A stretch of DNA of 64,000 nucleotides from Bacillota bacterium (GCA_023433505.1 JAEZCO010000052.1:28136-92135), one strand, 5' to 3'. Positions 35,958 to 44,756 are shown, counted from the first letter of the stretch. Made by a program: numbers and translations. The notes: generated from the sequence alone by a model not told the origin.

Positions 35958-37367
35958 TTGAGTAAAGAAAAACTTCCAAAGGGTGTCATCGGCATCTCGT
36001 TGATTTTGGTGTTAGGCGTACTGCCGCCCATGCTGGATGCTACCATTGTCAATATTGCGATCAACGATTTGGCCAAATTGTTCTCGGTCTCTTTTTCCAT
36101 CATACAATGGGTAGTGACCGGGTACACCCTGGCTCTGGGCATCGCCGTCCCGTTTTCCGGATGGCTGATGCTGAAATTCGACGGCAAGAAAATATTTATG
36201 AGCGCACTGGGGCTCTTTTTGATCGCCTCGTTACTTTCCGGCTTTGCATGGGATATACAAAGTCTAATTGCTTTCCGTATTTTACAGGGGTTTGCATCCG
36301 GCCTTTTGATTCCGACCTTGACCACCATGGTCGTCCAGTCGGCAGGAGCGGAAAACCTCGGCCGCTTAATGTCAATTATAGGAATCCCCATTGTTTTTGG
36401 CCCAATCGTCGGTCCGATTATCGGAGGCCTGATTATGAGGCACCTAACCTGGCATTGGTTGTTTTTCGTAAATCTTCCTATCGGGATTATCGCGCTGCTG
36501 CTGATGCAGTGGAAGCTCCCTAAATTTGAAGCCACCGGCACTGACGCAAAGATGGATTGGCCTGGCATCCTGCTGCTGGGACTTACCTCGGGGCTGTTCA
36601 TATACGGAGTGACAAAAATTAAAGGTTCAACCGGCAGTGCCGCCGGCATACTTGCCGTTGTTCTAGGCGCTGCTTCCATGGCTGCGTACATCCTTTACGC
36701 AGGGAGAAAAAAAGAAAAGGCGTTAATTCCGCTGAAAATGTTCCGGTCAAAAAATTTCAGCGCCGCGTTTATCTCCCTTTTCCTGGCCGGATTTGCCACC
36801 AATGGCCCGATGCTTCTGTTTCCGATGTTTTTTCAGAATGTGCGGGGGTTGGATGTTATCACATCCGCTCTGTGGCTGATTCCTCAGGGAGCGGGGATGC
36901 TGCTGACCAGATCCCTGGTCGGAAAGATGACCGACCGGATCGGCGCCCGCTTCGTAGTCCTGCCTTCAATCGCCATTACAATCATCGGCACGCTTCCATT
37001 TGTTTTCTTTGACATGGGGAGCAGCCAGTGGCTCATATGGATTGTCTTGTTACTACGGGGCATAGGCGTAGGAGGAGTGACCGTTCCCGTTATGAGTGAT
37101 TCCTATGTCGGGCTTGAAAAAAACCAGGTTGCACAGGCCAGCGTATCCACCCGTATCATCCAAAACATCGGCGCGGCATTCGGCTCCGCCATTCTTGCAA
37201 CCGTTGTAAGCAATTCCATAGCCGGGAAAGCGGCCACCGCCGGCATTATTTCCGGCGCCTATCACGCCGGTTTTATCACGAGCCTGATATTCATGGTGAT
37301 TGGTATCCTTCCGGCTTTGTTCCTGACCAATAAGCTGGGAAAAAGGGCTGCAGGTAAAGCTTCGTGA
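35958..37367 (+). CDS. DHA2-family MFS multidrug exporter (EmrB-like)
   Basis: A 469-residue, 14-helix proton-driven exporter. DHA2 markers include LPPMLDATIVNIAINDLAKL in helix 1 and WVVTGYTLALGIAVPFSGWL in helix 2, plus motif C-like GPIVGPIIGG in helix 5. The start is TTG at 35958, with AAGGGGA eight bases upstream. It is under the control of the divergent TetR gene. Normal length and no fusion distinguish it from the long MFS protein at 46102-48573. Confidence 0.9.
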   Translation: MSKEKLPKGVIGISLILVLGVLPPMLDATIVNIAINDLAKLFSVSFSIIQWVVTGYTLALGIAVPFSGWLMLKFDGKKIFMSALGLFLIASLLSGFAWDIQSLIAFRILQGFASGLLIPTLTTMVVQSAGAENLGRLMSIIGIPIVFGPIVGPIIGGLIMRHLTWHWLFFVNLPIGIIALLLMQWKLPKFEATGTDAKMDWPGILLLGLTSGLFIYGVTKIKGSTGSAAGILAVVLGAASMAAYILYAGRKKEKALIPLKMFRSKNFSAAFISLFLAGFATNGPMLLFPMFFQNVRGLDVITSALWLIPQGAGMLLTRSLVGKMTDRIGARFVVLPSIAITIIGTLPFVFFDMGSSQWLIWIVLLLRGIGVGGVTVPVMSDSYVGLEKNQVAQASVSTRIIQNIGAAFGSAILATVVSNSIAGKAATAGIISGAYHAGFITSLIFMVIGILPALFLTNKLGKRAAGKAS

Positions 37368-37402
37368 GCAGATACAATACGCTTTCCGTATGCCCTGAAC
37401 AC

Positions 37403-37439
37403 AAAAAATGCCGCATGGAGCCGGTACACCCATGCGGCA
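37403..37439 (-). terminator. Terminator of the BlaI/BlaR1-like operon
   Basis: TGCCGCATGG and CCATGCGGCA form a 10 bp stem with an 11-base loop, followed on the minus strand by six U residues. It lies 22 bp past the stop of the M56 peptidase gene and in the convergent gap with the DHA2 exporter. Confidence 0.85.
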
Positions 37440-37460
37440 AAGCGATCTGATATCTGCTTT

Positions 37461-39782
37461 TTAATACATTTTTCCGTCCAGGCCGTTGATCATTTCTATG
37501 CCGGATACCTTTCCTCCTTTTACAAGGAAGAGGATGCTTTTGGTGCTCTCCTCCGGCGTATAGGCATAAGCAGAATCGTAATCCTTGCCAAACCAGGCCT
37601 CGTCGTCATAGCTGATCCCGTCCAGTTTTCTGAGTTTATCCGGCCAGTGCGTCAAAAGGGATTCTTCCGTGTCTCCGATTGCAACTCCTGACGAAGCATA
37701 GTTTTTTTTATCGGCACGGACGGTGATTACCGTATACACGCCCTCTGAATTGTTTAGATATGTCACCTGCAGGCCGTCGCTTTCCACTGCGGTGACCTGA
37801 CCGAAGCTCTCGGCTCTATGGCTCTCGCGACTTTTCTCGGATAAATCAAACCCGAAGGGGAAATCAACCGGATATGTGCCCAGATATATACTGCGCCCGC
37901 TTCCGGGTATGGCAAGACCGAATGTACTCCCGTCGGAGAGGCTCATCGAATACATAATGGTTTGGCGGATAGCGGCAGCTTCCTCAGCGGTAAAGCGCGC
38001 TTTCAGGCATGTGCTGTACAAAGCGCTGTCTGAACCCCATTGCATTGCAATTATGTCTGCCAAACCTTCGCTATAAGCGCCGTCGGACATGAGAAAGGCT
38101 TTACCCAGATAATAATCGCGCAGGGTCTGGTCATTTGGGTCCTCCGGCACATCACTCACGGCGGCATCCCGCAGGGCGGTCCACAAAAGCTCATATCCGC
38201 CTGTACCGTAGGTCTTATCCAGCTCGGGCCAGGTGGCGCGGGTGAAGTTCCCAAGGCAAGGCAGCAGGTCATAGGCGCTGACGGCTTTACCTGCCAACAG
38301 GCCGGGCATATAGTCGTGTATATTCCCCGTAGACCCGTCAAATCGGCCTTCCTGTGGAGTGTTTTCCGGCTGAGGTGACGGCTTATTCGCCTGATAGGGC
38401 TCCAGATCACCGTAATCGACCTGTATGGATTTCAGAATTGCCTCATATATCTCTGTATTTTCGGGATGGTCTTTATAATGATATGCACCGTCCGCCGGAT
38501 ACTCTTCAACATATACCGCCTTATTATCAGAAGCACGAATTATATATTCGGTTGCCGTATCGGATTCCATTCCCTCCAAACTTTTTGAAAAGGACATGAC
38601 CGACATCATCCAGCCACCGCATGTTTGGACGGCAGATGCACTGGATTTCACGTAATCCGGCTTATAGTAGATATTTGCGATCGCTTTGGAAATGGTACCG
38701 CCGTAAAGCGAGTCCAAGTAAATTCGGTCGGCGTAATCCGACGCAACCGTAATCGAAATTCCACCTTCGGAAAAGATGGTCCTTCTTTCGCCGGTTTTGC
38801 TTGCTCCCGTAAATGTACAGCCCACGGCGACTGCCGCGGTGAGAATCACGGCAACAAGCGTATAGGCCGCTGTCTTCGGCCTTTTCGATATGAGCAAAAT
38901 ACGTTCCCTGATGCTCTTCTTGCCGCCGGTCATTGTCGTGGTGGTGCAAAGCAGTACCCCGGCGCCTCGTTTCTTACATGTGAGTCCGATGAGCGTCCGC
39001 CCGTACTCTCCACGCCCCGCCTCTCCGATACGCTTTATCGTCGCTTCGTCGCAGGCCAGTTCCGCGTCCCGCATGGAGAGAAGAGCAGCAGACCATACCA
39101 GCGGATTATACCAGTGCAGGGCGAGGCACACGCACCGGAGAAGTGACCATATGTGATCTTTGTGCCGCCAGTGCGTCGTCTCATGCTCCAGCACATGCCA
39201 CAGCGTTGTTTCATCGCTCAACGCATCGGAAGTGACGTATATAGCGGGGCGGAACAATCCGAACATGCACGGCGTAGCTATTGCATCGGTCTTATATACA
39301 GGCAGCGGATAGCTGCTTATGCCGGTGTTGCGCCGCGTCCTTTTTAGCTTTCCGGCAAAGCGGATGTTGGAAATAAGCAGGCTCAGGCCAACGGCGGCGA
39401 TACCCATAAGCCAGGTATATATAGCTGCCTGTCCCCAGTCCATCGATCTGATGTATGTATTCCCAGCCGTGTCGGTGCTTGCGACCACAGCTTCCGAGCC
39501 GGAAATATCCTCAGCAGCTCCTGCGGCTGCAGGCGATATTGTCGGTACGGCGGGCTTAGGCACTACTGGTTCGTTTTGAATCTTTGCGCTCCGGACCTCC
39601 GCCGGAAATACGTTCATCACGCTTACCCGGCTCTCAGCCGGACTTACCGGCACGAGCAGACGGAGAAGCACCAGCGCCCACAGCGCATATTGCAGCCGCA
39701 GACCGATCTTGCCCTTAAGCATATACCGCAGTATCATAACAACAAGAATGAGTATAGATGAAGTTATTATCCACTCCGTCAT
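37461..39782 (-). CDS. BlaR1/MecR1-type M56 membrane metallopeptidase with unusual sensor domain
   Basis: A 773-residue membrane protein. Four helices and a zinc-peptidase domain fill the first ~320 residues, with the active site EHETTHWRHKD and NPLVWSAALLSMRDAELACD as in M56 enzymes. The extracellular part does not resemble the penicillin-binding sensor of BlaR1. It ends in a domain with FGQVTAVESDGLQVTYLNNS, of the kind seen in DUF4309-like regions. The enzyme probably cleaves the BlaI-type repressor on sensing a signal. It starts 4 bp inside the repressor gene. No beta-lactamase gene is nearby, so the stimulus is unknown. Confidence 0.85.
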   Translation of the reverse strand: MTEWIITSSILILVVMILRYMLKGKIGLRLQYALWALVLLRLLVPVSPAESRVSVMNVFPAEVRSAKIQNEPVVPKPAVPTISPAAAGAAEDISGSEAVVASTDTAGNTYIRSMDWGQAAIYTWLMGIAAVGLSLLISNIRFAGKLKRTRRNTGISSYPLPVYKTDAIATPCMFGLFRPAIYVTSDALSDETTLWHVLEHETTHWRHKDHIWSLLRCVCLALHWYNPLVWSAALLSMRDAELACDEATIKRIGEAGRGEYGRTLIGLTCKKRGAGVLLCTTTTMTGGKKSIRERILLISKRPKTAAYTLVAVILTAAVAVGCTFTGASKTGERRTIFSEGGISITVASDYADRIYLDSLYGGTISKAIANIYYKPDYVKSSASAVQTCGGWMMSVMSFSKSLEGMESDTATEYIIRASDNKAVYVEEYPADGAYHYKDHPENTEIYEAILKSIQVDYGDLEPYQANKPSPQPENTPQEGRFDGSTGNIHDYMPGLLAGKAVSAYDLLPCLGNFTRATWPELDKTYGTGGYELLWTALRDAAVSDVPEDPNDQTLRDYYLGKAFLMSDGAYSEGLADIIAMQWGSDSALYSTCLKARFTAEEAAAIRQTIMYSMSLSDGSTFGLAIPGSGRSIYLGTYPVDFPFGFDLSEKSRESHRAESFGQVTAVESDGLQVTYLNNSEGVYTVITVRADKKNYASSGVAIGDTEESLLTHWPDKLRKLDGISYDDEAWFGKDYDSAYAYTPEESTKSILFLVKGGKVSGIEMINGLDGKMY

Positions 39783-40165
39783 TTCCTCGCATCCTCCGCC
39801 TGACGCAGTATTTCGTAGAGCTCGTCGATCTCCGCTTTGGTTAACTCCTGCTTTTTCGTAACAGCGCTCATCATCATGCTTACGCTGCCCTTGTAGACAC
39901 GGTTGAGGATATCATCCGTCTCCCGCAAGACCGCATCCTCGCGCCGGATCAGCGGAGAGTAGGATTTTACGCCGTCTATCTCATTGCATTCTATAACACC
40001 CTTCTCTGTCATACGCCGCAATAGCGTTAACGTTGTACTGCGTGTCCAGCCGACGTGCTCCCGGAGATACTCGGTAGCCTCACGGCCTGTACGCGGTTCA
40101 GACTCCCATAAACATTCCATCAGATTCCATTCTGTTGGCGTTAAACTTATATTACGTTGAGACAT
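39779..40165 (-). CDS. BlaI/MecI-family repressor
   Basis: A 128-residue winged-helix repressor: ISLTPTEWNLMECLWESEPR, then HVGWTRSTTLTLLRRMTEKG and KSYSPLIRREDAVLRE. Such proteins dimerise on palindromes in their own promoter and are removed by cleavage by the M56 peptidase encoded next, which overlaps it by 4 bp. Two TGTTTACA/TGTAAACA palindromes flank the promoter, supporting autoregulation. Confidence 0.92.
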   Translation of the reverse strand: MSQRNISLTPTEWNLMECLWESEPRTGREATEYLREHVGWTRSTTLTLLRRMTEKGVIECNEIDGVKSYSPLIRREDAVLRETDDILNRVYKGSVSMMMSAVTKKQELTKAEIDELYEILRQAEDARK

Positions 40166-40181
40166 AGCTCACACCTCGTTC

Positions 40182-40231
40182 TGTTTACATTGTAAACACA
40201 TTATATTCCAAGCCTGTTTACATTGTCAACT
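40182..40231 (-). promoter_or_regulatory. Promoter and twin operators of the BlaI-like operon
   Basis: TTGACA (40224-40229), an 18 bp spacer and TATAAT (40200-40205). Operator 1, TGTTTACATTGTAAACA (40182-40198), has perfect 8 bp arms just past the -10. Operator 2 (40215-40231) is the same but with one imperfect arm and overlaps the -35. Their centres are 33 bp apart, three helical turns. Confidence 0.88.
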
Positions 40232-40239
40232 GAAATCTT

Positions 40240-40445
40240 ACGATTTCCAATGGGAGCATGCCCCCATACCCCCTCGCTGCGGACGAAATGAATTCGCCCT
40301 ACGCTCCACGAGGAGGGGCCTGTGACGTTGTTCAAGGCTCTGAAAAACAACGAAGGCCAGCCTTGAAGGACTGACCTTTATTGTACAAAGACTTTCTTTT
40401 TGATTAGGTGAAAATCCTTCGTTTTGTCTCTTTGGCACTTCACCG
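40240..40445. repeat. Intergenic stretch with several nested inverted repeats
   Basis: This gap between blaI and the phosphatidyltransferase gene contains CGAATTCATTTCG-type and GGGGGCATGCTCCC-type palindromes, TTCAAGGCT/AGCCTTGAA arms and CCTTCG/CGAAGG arms. It looks like a decayed palindromic repeat element. A 66-codon minus-strand frame here has no ribosome site or family likeness and is not called. Confidence 0.4.
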
Positions 40446-40459
40446 AAGGGTCGCTGGAA

Positions 40460-41038
40460 TTAATTGAAAGAAATCAACTTTAAACAGCCTTTGACCCTCA
40501 AACAGGATGAAAGAATTCCGCCTGCCAAAATCGCATAAAGTGTGGAAATAATCAAGCCCTCCGCAATGTCCGGCGCCAGAACCTGAAAGATGCAGGCTGC
40601 ACCGGGGACGACAAAAAACATGGCAGACACAATTCTTCCAATCCTATCAAATACGAATACATGCTTCACCGGTAAATAGTTATGCCTGATTGTAAAATTT
40701 GACGTCATGGTAAATTCTAAAAATTTAAATACTATAAACCCTAAAAACCACGGCGGCAAAATTTTAAGACGGATCAGGGTTATATTCGAAACCACGATAA
40801 AAAATAAATCTGCAAAAACATCAAGCTTGGCTCCAGTTGCGGAAATACAGCGAATTTTCTTTGCAATTCTTCCATCGATTAGGTCTGTAAGGCAAATCGT
40901 CGAAAATACCACAATAAGGGTAATAAAATTATTTTTTCCGTATACAAATTGCCCGGTCACATTTGTTATAAATAGAATCGATAAGCCTATTCTTGATAGT
41001 GTAATGCTATTGGGGATGAATTTAACAAGCCTTTTCAT
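40460..41038 (-). CDS. CDP-alcohol phosphatidyltransferase
   Basis: A 192-residue membrane enzyme with about six hydrophobic segments. The family motif DG-x2-AR-x8-G-x3-D-x3-D is present as DGRIAKKIRCISATGAKLDV followed by FAD, but with Lys in place of the usual Arg. The enzyme joins a CDP-diacylglycerol or similar donor to an alcohol in phospholipid synthesis, and the acceptor alcohol is not evident. AAAGGAGG precedes the ATG. It lies 133 bp downstream of an XRE regulator in the same direction, separated by a hairpin. Confidence 0.82.
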   Translation of the reverse strand: MKRLVKFIPNSITLSRIGLSILFITNVTGQFVYGKNNFITLIVVFSTICLTDLIDGRIAKKIRCISATGAKLDVFADLFFIVVSNITLIRLKILPPWFLGFIVFKFLEFTMTSNFTIRHNYLPVKHVFVFDRIGRIVSAMFFVVPGAACIFQVLAPDIAEGLIISTLYAILAGGILSSCLRVKGCLKLISFN

Positions 41039-41142
41039 GTATCCTCCTTTCCCGTGCTGCTGTATTTCAGCGCAAAAAGCAATACAAGCATGGCTTCAGA
41101 TCAAACGGCCATCTCTATGTGATAGGATCTATGGACTGCATT

Positions 41143-41167
41143 AAGGGCGGATAGGAGATCCGCCCTT
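41143..41167. terminator. Hairpin after the XRE regulator gene
   Basis: AAGGGCGGAT and ATCCGCCCTT make a perfect 10 bp stem around AGGAG. The U-run is poor, so termination would be partial. It separates the XRE gene from the phosphatidyltransferase gene. Confidence 0.5.
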
Positions 41168-41171
41168 GCAT

Positions 41172-41747
41172 TTATTTCGCGTAGAAATTACTCTTTAGAA
41201 CCAGAGTGGTAAGCCAAAACACAAGGCCCAAAATAACGACTATCCCTGCTAATAATGTGAAGGTCTGTATCTTTAATATAATCATATACACAATCGAAGC
41301 GGCTCCCGTCACGAATATAGCCCCTACGATCAGCCAGGACGGAACATTGCGGATTACTGCTATACCAATCGTTACTAGAAATAGTCCGCCGACCAGAAAC
41401 GACATGAAATTTTTGTCCATCAAGCTGACAGGGAATTGCCCTCCACCCCAAATACACGTAATAACACCTAATGCAATCAAGACATATCCTAAAATTGATA
41501 ATCCGGACATATTCGTTTTCCCCTCCTTAATTAGATTTTTCTGAAAATCCTTGTCCCCTTTCACCAGTTCATCAAGAGACAGACTAAAGATCTCCGACAG
41601 CTTTAAGATTTTTTCAATATCCGGGTAGCTGCTTCCGGTCTCCCATTTTGAAATGGCCTGGCGCGAGATATTCATTTTTTGAGCCAAATCATCCTGTGAC
41701 ATGTTTATTTTTTCGCGCTCAGTTTTTATCCTGTTTCCCAAGTCCAT
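41172..41747 (-). CDS. XRE-family regulator with a four-helix membrane domain
   Basis: A 191-residue protein. Its N-terminal Cro/CI helix-turn-helix is clear (MSQDDLAQKMNISRQAISKW, then ETGSSYPDIEKILKLSEIF). It is followed by four membrane helices, so it is a membrane-anchored transcription factor. The ATG at 41747 is 7 bases after AAGGAG. In-frame codons further upstream are rejected. Such proteins are common in Firmicutes and often govern envelope genes, but no target is evident here apart from the downstream phosphatidyltransferase. Confidence 0.85.
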   Translation of the reverse strand: MDLGNRIKTEREKINMSQDDLAQKMNISRQAISKWETGSSYPDIEKILKLSEIFSLSLDELVKGDKDFQKNLIKEGKTNMSGLSILGYVLIALGVITCIWGGGQFPVSLMDKNFMSFLVGGLFLVTIGIAVIRNVPSWLIVGAIFVTGAASIVYMIILKIQTFTLLAGIVVILGLVFWLTTLVLKSNFYAK

Positions 41748-41944
41748 GATCATGCTCCTTTCCAGCATTTGCATATTTTCAGTTTAGCCGGGGGCACCTG
41801 CAAAGTAAAGAACTTAATCGATGCATGCTCCGCAACTATCCGTTGCATCTGGGATTTTAAAAGGATCAGCCCGGTAAATTGGGCCTGATAAGATGTGCAT
41901 AGAATGTATTACAATTTTAAGAACTTTTGCGGATAATTCCTTTG

Positions 41945-42880
41945 CTAATTCTCTTTATACCTCTCCAAAATTTTCATCAGGTATTTTTTGAAATTTTGCC
42001 GCACATTCAAAGGTTCAATGATTTCGCATTTTATTCCAAATTTGAGGAGTGTGTTATAGCCATCTTCATTGTCTGCGATCGGGTATTTTGCAATATAATT
42101 ATTTTCGTCGCGGGCAATAATATATTCCTCCCCAAATCGCTCGATTACTTTATCTTTGATTGATTTATCTATTTTTATAGTTACTGTCACTGCTTCTTTT
42201 GTCATCCAATCCAGCCCATCCATTGGCAACGGCACAAAATTTCTTGGAGCAAAAGTCTCTTCCGACAGCCGAACCTCACTCATCCTGGCCAGCTTGAATA
42301 TCCTATAATCATTTCGTTCCATGCTAAAGGCTTGTAAATACCAGCTGCTTTCTTTAAAAACTACTTTATAGGGTTCTACTTTACGCGAAGTCCCTTCACC
42401 GCTTTTATCCGTATAGTTGAATAGCAAATACCTCTTGTCGTTCATTGCTGTTTCTATAACCTTTAGCAGAATCCGCAAGGAGCGGTTGCCCTGATTGAGT
42501 TCCAAATCGACTGAAAAATTCTCGTAATGTATGTGTTGTTTTAATAAGTCATTTTCCTCTGTCATACTCTGCAGCTTGGTTAAAGTATTCGCGATTTCCT
42601 TATTTTCCAATAACTGATTATAGCTTTGCAAACTGGTTATTAAGCTTTGAACGTCTTTTGGCGTAAATAATTTTTTGTCAACTTTATAGGATTTCATCAA
42701 ACTTACCCCGCCGGTGGAGCCTCTGGTGATCACAATGGGCATACCGGCAATATTCAAAGTATCGATATCCCTGAATATTGTCCTCCTGCTTACTTCCAGC
42801 TTTTCAGCCAGCTCACTCGTGGGTACTACATCTCTTTCCAAAAGAAGCATGATAATGGCAATGAGCCGTTCGATTTTCAC
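41945..42880 (-). CDS. WYL-domain transcriptional regulator (YafY/DeoR-like)
   Basis: A 311-residue regulator. The N-terminal HTH (MKIERLIAIIMLLLERDVVP, then TSELAEKLEVSRRTIFRDID) precedes a WYL ligand domain, centred on VVFKESSWYLQAFSMERNDY, and a C-terminal WCX extension. The start is GTG at 42880, with GAGGTGA 8 bases upstream. A GTG at 42892 would lie inside that site. It is divergent from a GyrI-like gene. A TTATGAC/GTCATAA palindrome in between is the likely operator. Confidence 0.88.
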   Translation of the reverse strand: MKIERLIAIIMLLLERDVVPTSELAEKLEVSRRTIFRDIDTLNIAGMPIVITRGSTGGVSLMKSYKVDKKLFTPKDVQSLITSLQSYNQLLENKEIANTLTKLQSMTEENDLLKQHIHYENFSVDLELNQGNRSLRILLKVIETAMNDKRYLLFNYTDKSGEGTSRKVEPYKVVFKESSWYLQAFSMERNDYRIFKLARMSEVRLSEETFAPRNFVPLPMDGLDWMTKEAVTVTIKIDKSIKDKVIERFGEEYIIARDENNYIAKYPIADNEDGYNTLLKFGIKCEIIEPLNVRQNFKKYLMKILERYKEN

Positions 42881-42903
42881 AAAAAATTTCACCTCTAGTT
42901 TAA

Positions 42904-42935
42904 TTATGACAGACTTATGTCATAATAGCTATGAT
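42904..42935 (+). promoter_or_regulatory. Operator and promoter of the GyrI-like gene
   Basis: TTATGAC (42904-42910) and GTCATAA (42919-42925) are perfect 7 bp inverted arms. A promoter with ATGACA (42906-42911) and TATGAT (42930-42935), spacer 18 bp, would overlap them, so binding should block transcription of the GyrI-like gene. Confidence 0.6.
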
Positions 42936-42984
42936 AAAATGGAACTACAGGGTAAAACAAAAATAATTTTAGGAGGTATTTGAT

Positions 42985-43467
42985 ATGAGTAATTATAGAA
43001 TTGAAGAAAAAGACGCTTTTCGTCTGGTAGGTTTTAAAACTGAATTGGAAGGGTCGGAAAAAATTCATTCAGCGCTGTTTTCCGGTCAAAAAACCGAATT
43101 TTTCAAAGGGATCCTTCAAAGCGGAAAGATGGCTTTACTCCGGCCGATTTCTGAAAGCGGTTACGGTTACGGAGCGGTAGCAACCGACGGAAGCGGCGCA
43201 TTCTATTATGCGGGTGTCAAAACAACGCAGCCGGTAATCCAAGGAACCGAAGAGGTTTTATTCCCGGAAGGAAAATATCTGGTCCTTGCCGGGAAAGGCG
43301 GACTGTCCCGCTTAGCCTTTGATAAACTTGAAGATCAGGCATTTAAAGAAATTCTTACGAAAGAATACGAGTATGAATATAGCGGGAGTCCCATCGCTGA
43401 AATCCTGTTAAACGGCAATCCGGCAGACGCAGAAGTCGAAGTATGGATATCGGTTAAGCAAAAGTAA
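42985..43467 (+). CDS. GyrI-like / AraC effector-binding domain protein
   Basis: A 160-residue free-standing SOUL/GyrI-like small-molecule-binding domain: YRIEEKDAFRLVGFKTELEG near the start and a pattern of two alpha/beta halves ending in AEVEVWISVKQK. Such proteins bind hydrophobic or cationic compounds and can protect against toxins. AGGAGG precedes the ATG. Pairing with a divergent WYL regulator is a common arrangement in Firmicutes, and the regulator is its probable controller. Confidence 0.8.
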   Translation: MSNYRIEEKDAFRLVGFKTELEGSEKIHSALFSGQKTEFFKGILQSGKMALLRPISESGYGYGAVATDGSGAFYYAGVKTTQPVIQGTEEVLFPEGKYLVLAGKGGLSRLAFDKLEDQAFKEILTKEYEYEYSGSPIAEILLNGNPADAEVEVWISVKQK

Positions 43468-43555
43468 CTGTGGCGATTAGAAATCTGAACATAGTTTTAT
43501 CAAAAGCAAAAAGACAGGATCACGGGGGCTCAATTCCTTTTACTTCATTCTTCGA

Positions 43556-43590
43556 TAGTGGAGCTAACAGGAGTTGAACCCTCGATTATT
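43556..43590 (-). pseudogene. Possible 3' remnant of a tRNA gene
   Basis: Read on the minus strand, GGGTTCAACTCC followed by TGTTAGCTCCA resembles a T-loop and 3' acceptor strand with discriminator A. No convincing D-arm, anticodon arm or 7 bp acceptor partner is found in the 90 bases before it. If genuine it is a truncated tRNA, perhaps a scar of integration. Confidence 0.35.
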
Positions 43591-43705
43591 CTGCAATTCT
43601 TTAGCATCGATGGAATTGTTGTTCCTCAATACCCGGACGCTCCGGCCCAACGATTGCCGCGAGATACTGCGTCAAACATATGGTAAGTCACTCCGTCCCG
43701 AAATT

Positions 43706-44725
43706 TCAAGGCTTAATGATGATTTTGCCGCTTTTGCGGTAGGTATCCTCTGTAAAAACACGCTGAATATCGGATAGGGGCAACGTATCGGTAATCAGAT
43801 CCTTGACGTTGATTTTTTTTGAGTTTAACAGGTTCACCGCTCTCTGGTAAGTATATGGGTTGATAAAAGAGGCTTTGACTGAAACTTCACGTTTGAACAG
43901 GTCAAAAGGAGCCAGCGGAATTTGGCAGGCAGGATCGGTCAGGCCAAAAAGCATTGCCGTACCGCCTTTGCCCGCATATTGAATAGCGTTAATCATCGTG
44001 TTTTTCAGGCCTACGCATTCAATTGTAACGTTTATGTGCTGTATAAACTGCTTTTTGAGGACGTCAGGCACATTTTCGGTTAAAGGGTCGATTGCAATGT
44101 CTGCCCCAAGCTTCAGCCCAAGCTCTCTTTTCTCTTTAATCGGTTCCACCAGGATCAGCGTGGATGCGCCGCTGATGCGTGCCAGTTGAAGCATAATTTG
44201 TCCGATCGTCCCACCGCCGATGACCATGACGGTGTCTCCCGCTTTTATTCCGGACAGGTCGATACCGTGCAGGCAGCAGGAGACTGGTTCTGCCATAGCG
44301 CCTTCCTCGAAGGACATGTCTTCTCCCATTTTATAAACCTGCTTTTTGTTCATAGTGCAATATTCGGCAAATCCGCCGTCGGTTGTGGTGCCGATGCCTA
44401 TCATATTCTCGCAGAAATGCGCGCTGCCGGTTTTACAGTAGTAACACTCTCCGCACATGTCGTTAGGATCTATACATACTCTGTCTCCCGGATGAAACTC
44501 TGTGACACCGGAGCCTACTTCCGCGATGACACCGGAAAACTCATGCCCCAGAATGGTAGGCGGCGTGCACTTTGCGGCACCTTCTGCGCCCGAATAGATA
44601 TGTAAATCGGTTCCGCATACCCCGCATGCCTTGACCTGAATTTTCACTTCATTTGGCTCCGGTGCTCTTGTTATGGTTTCTTCTACCCTTAAATCTTTTA
44701 CTCCGCAGAAAATTGCTGCCTTCAT
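43706..44725 (-). CDS. Zinc-dependent medium-chain alcohol/polyol dehydrogenase
   Basis: A 339-residue NAD(P)-dependent dehydrogenase of the sorbitol/threonine dehydrogenase type. Catalytic zinc ligands are in ACGVCGTDLH and GHEFSG. The structural zinc site is GECYYCKTGSAHFC, with preceding CIDPNDMCGEC. The Rossmann motif is VMVIGGGTIGQ. It probably oxidises a sugar alcohol or secondary alcohol. GAAGGAG precedes the ATG. It is divergent from a ROK regulator, and TGCAAATATCGTTTGCA in its promoter region is the likely binding site for that protein. Confidence 0.9.
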   Translation of the reverse strand: MKAAIFCGVKDLRVEETITRAPEPNEVKIQVKACGVCGTDLHIYSGAEGAAKCTPPTILGHEFSGVIAEVGSGVTEFHPGDRVCIDPNDMCGECYYCKTGSAHFCENMIGIGTTTDGGFAEYCTMNKKQVYKMGEDMSFEEGAMAEPVSCCLHGIDLSGIKAGDTVMVIGGGTIGQIMLQLARISGASTLILVEPIKEKRELGLKLGADIAIDPLTENVPDVLKKQFIQHINVTIECVGLKNTMINAIQYAGKGGTAMLFGLTDPACQIPLAPFDLFKREVSVKASFINPYTYQRAVNLLNSKKINVKDLITDTLPLSDIQRVFTEDTYRKSGKIIIKP

Positions 44726-44756
44726 TTCAAAATCTCCTTCTTAAGCAATATTCTTT

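Noticed and set aside
35849..36691. Minus-strand 280-codon frame overlapping the DHA2 exporter.
   Set aside because: It is the antisense shadow of membrane-helix codons in the exporter and runs through the exporter's promoter and operator.
40238..40438. Minus-strand 66-codon frame between blaI and the phosphatidyltransferase gene.
   Set aside because: It lies in a palindrome-rich intergenic region, has no ribosome binding site and resembles no family.
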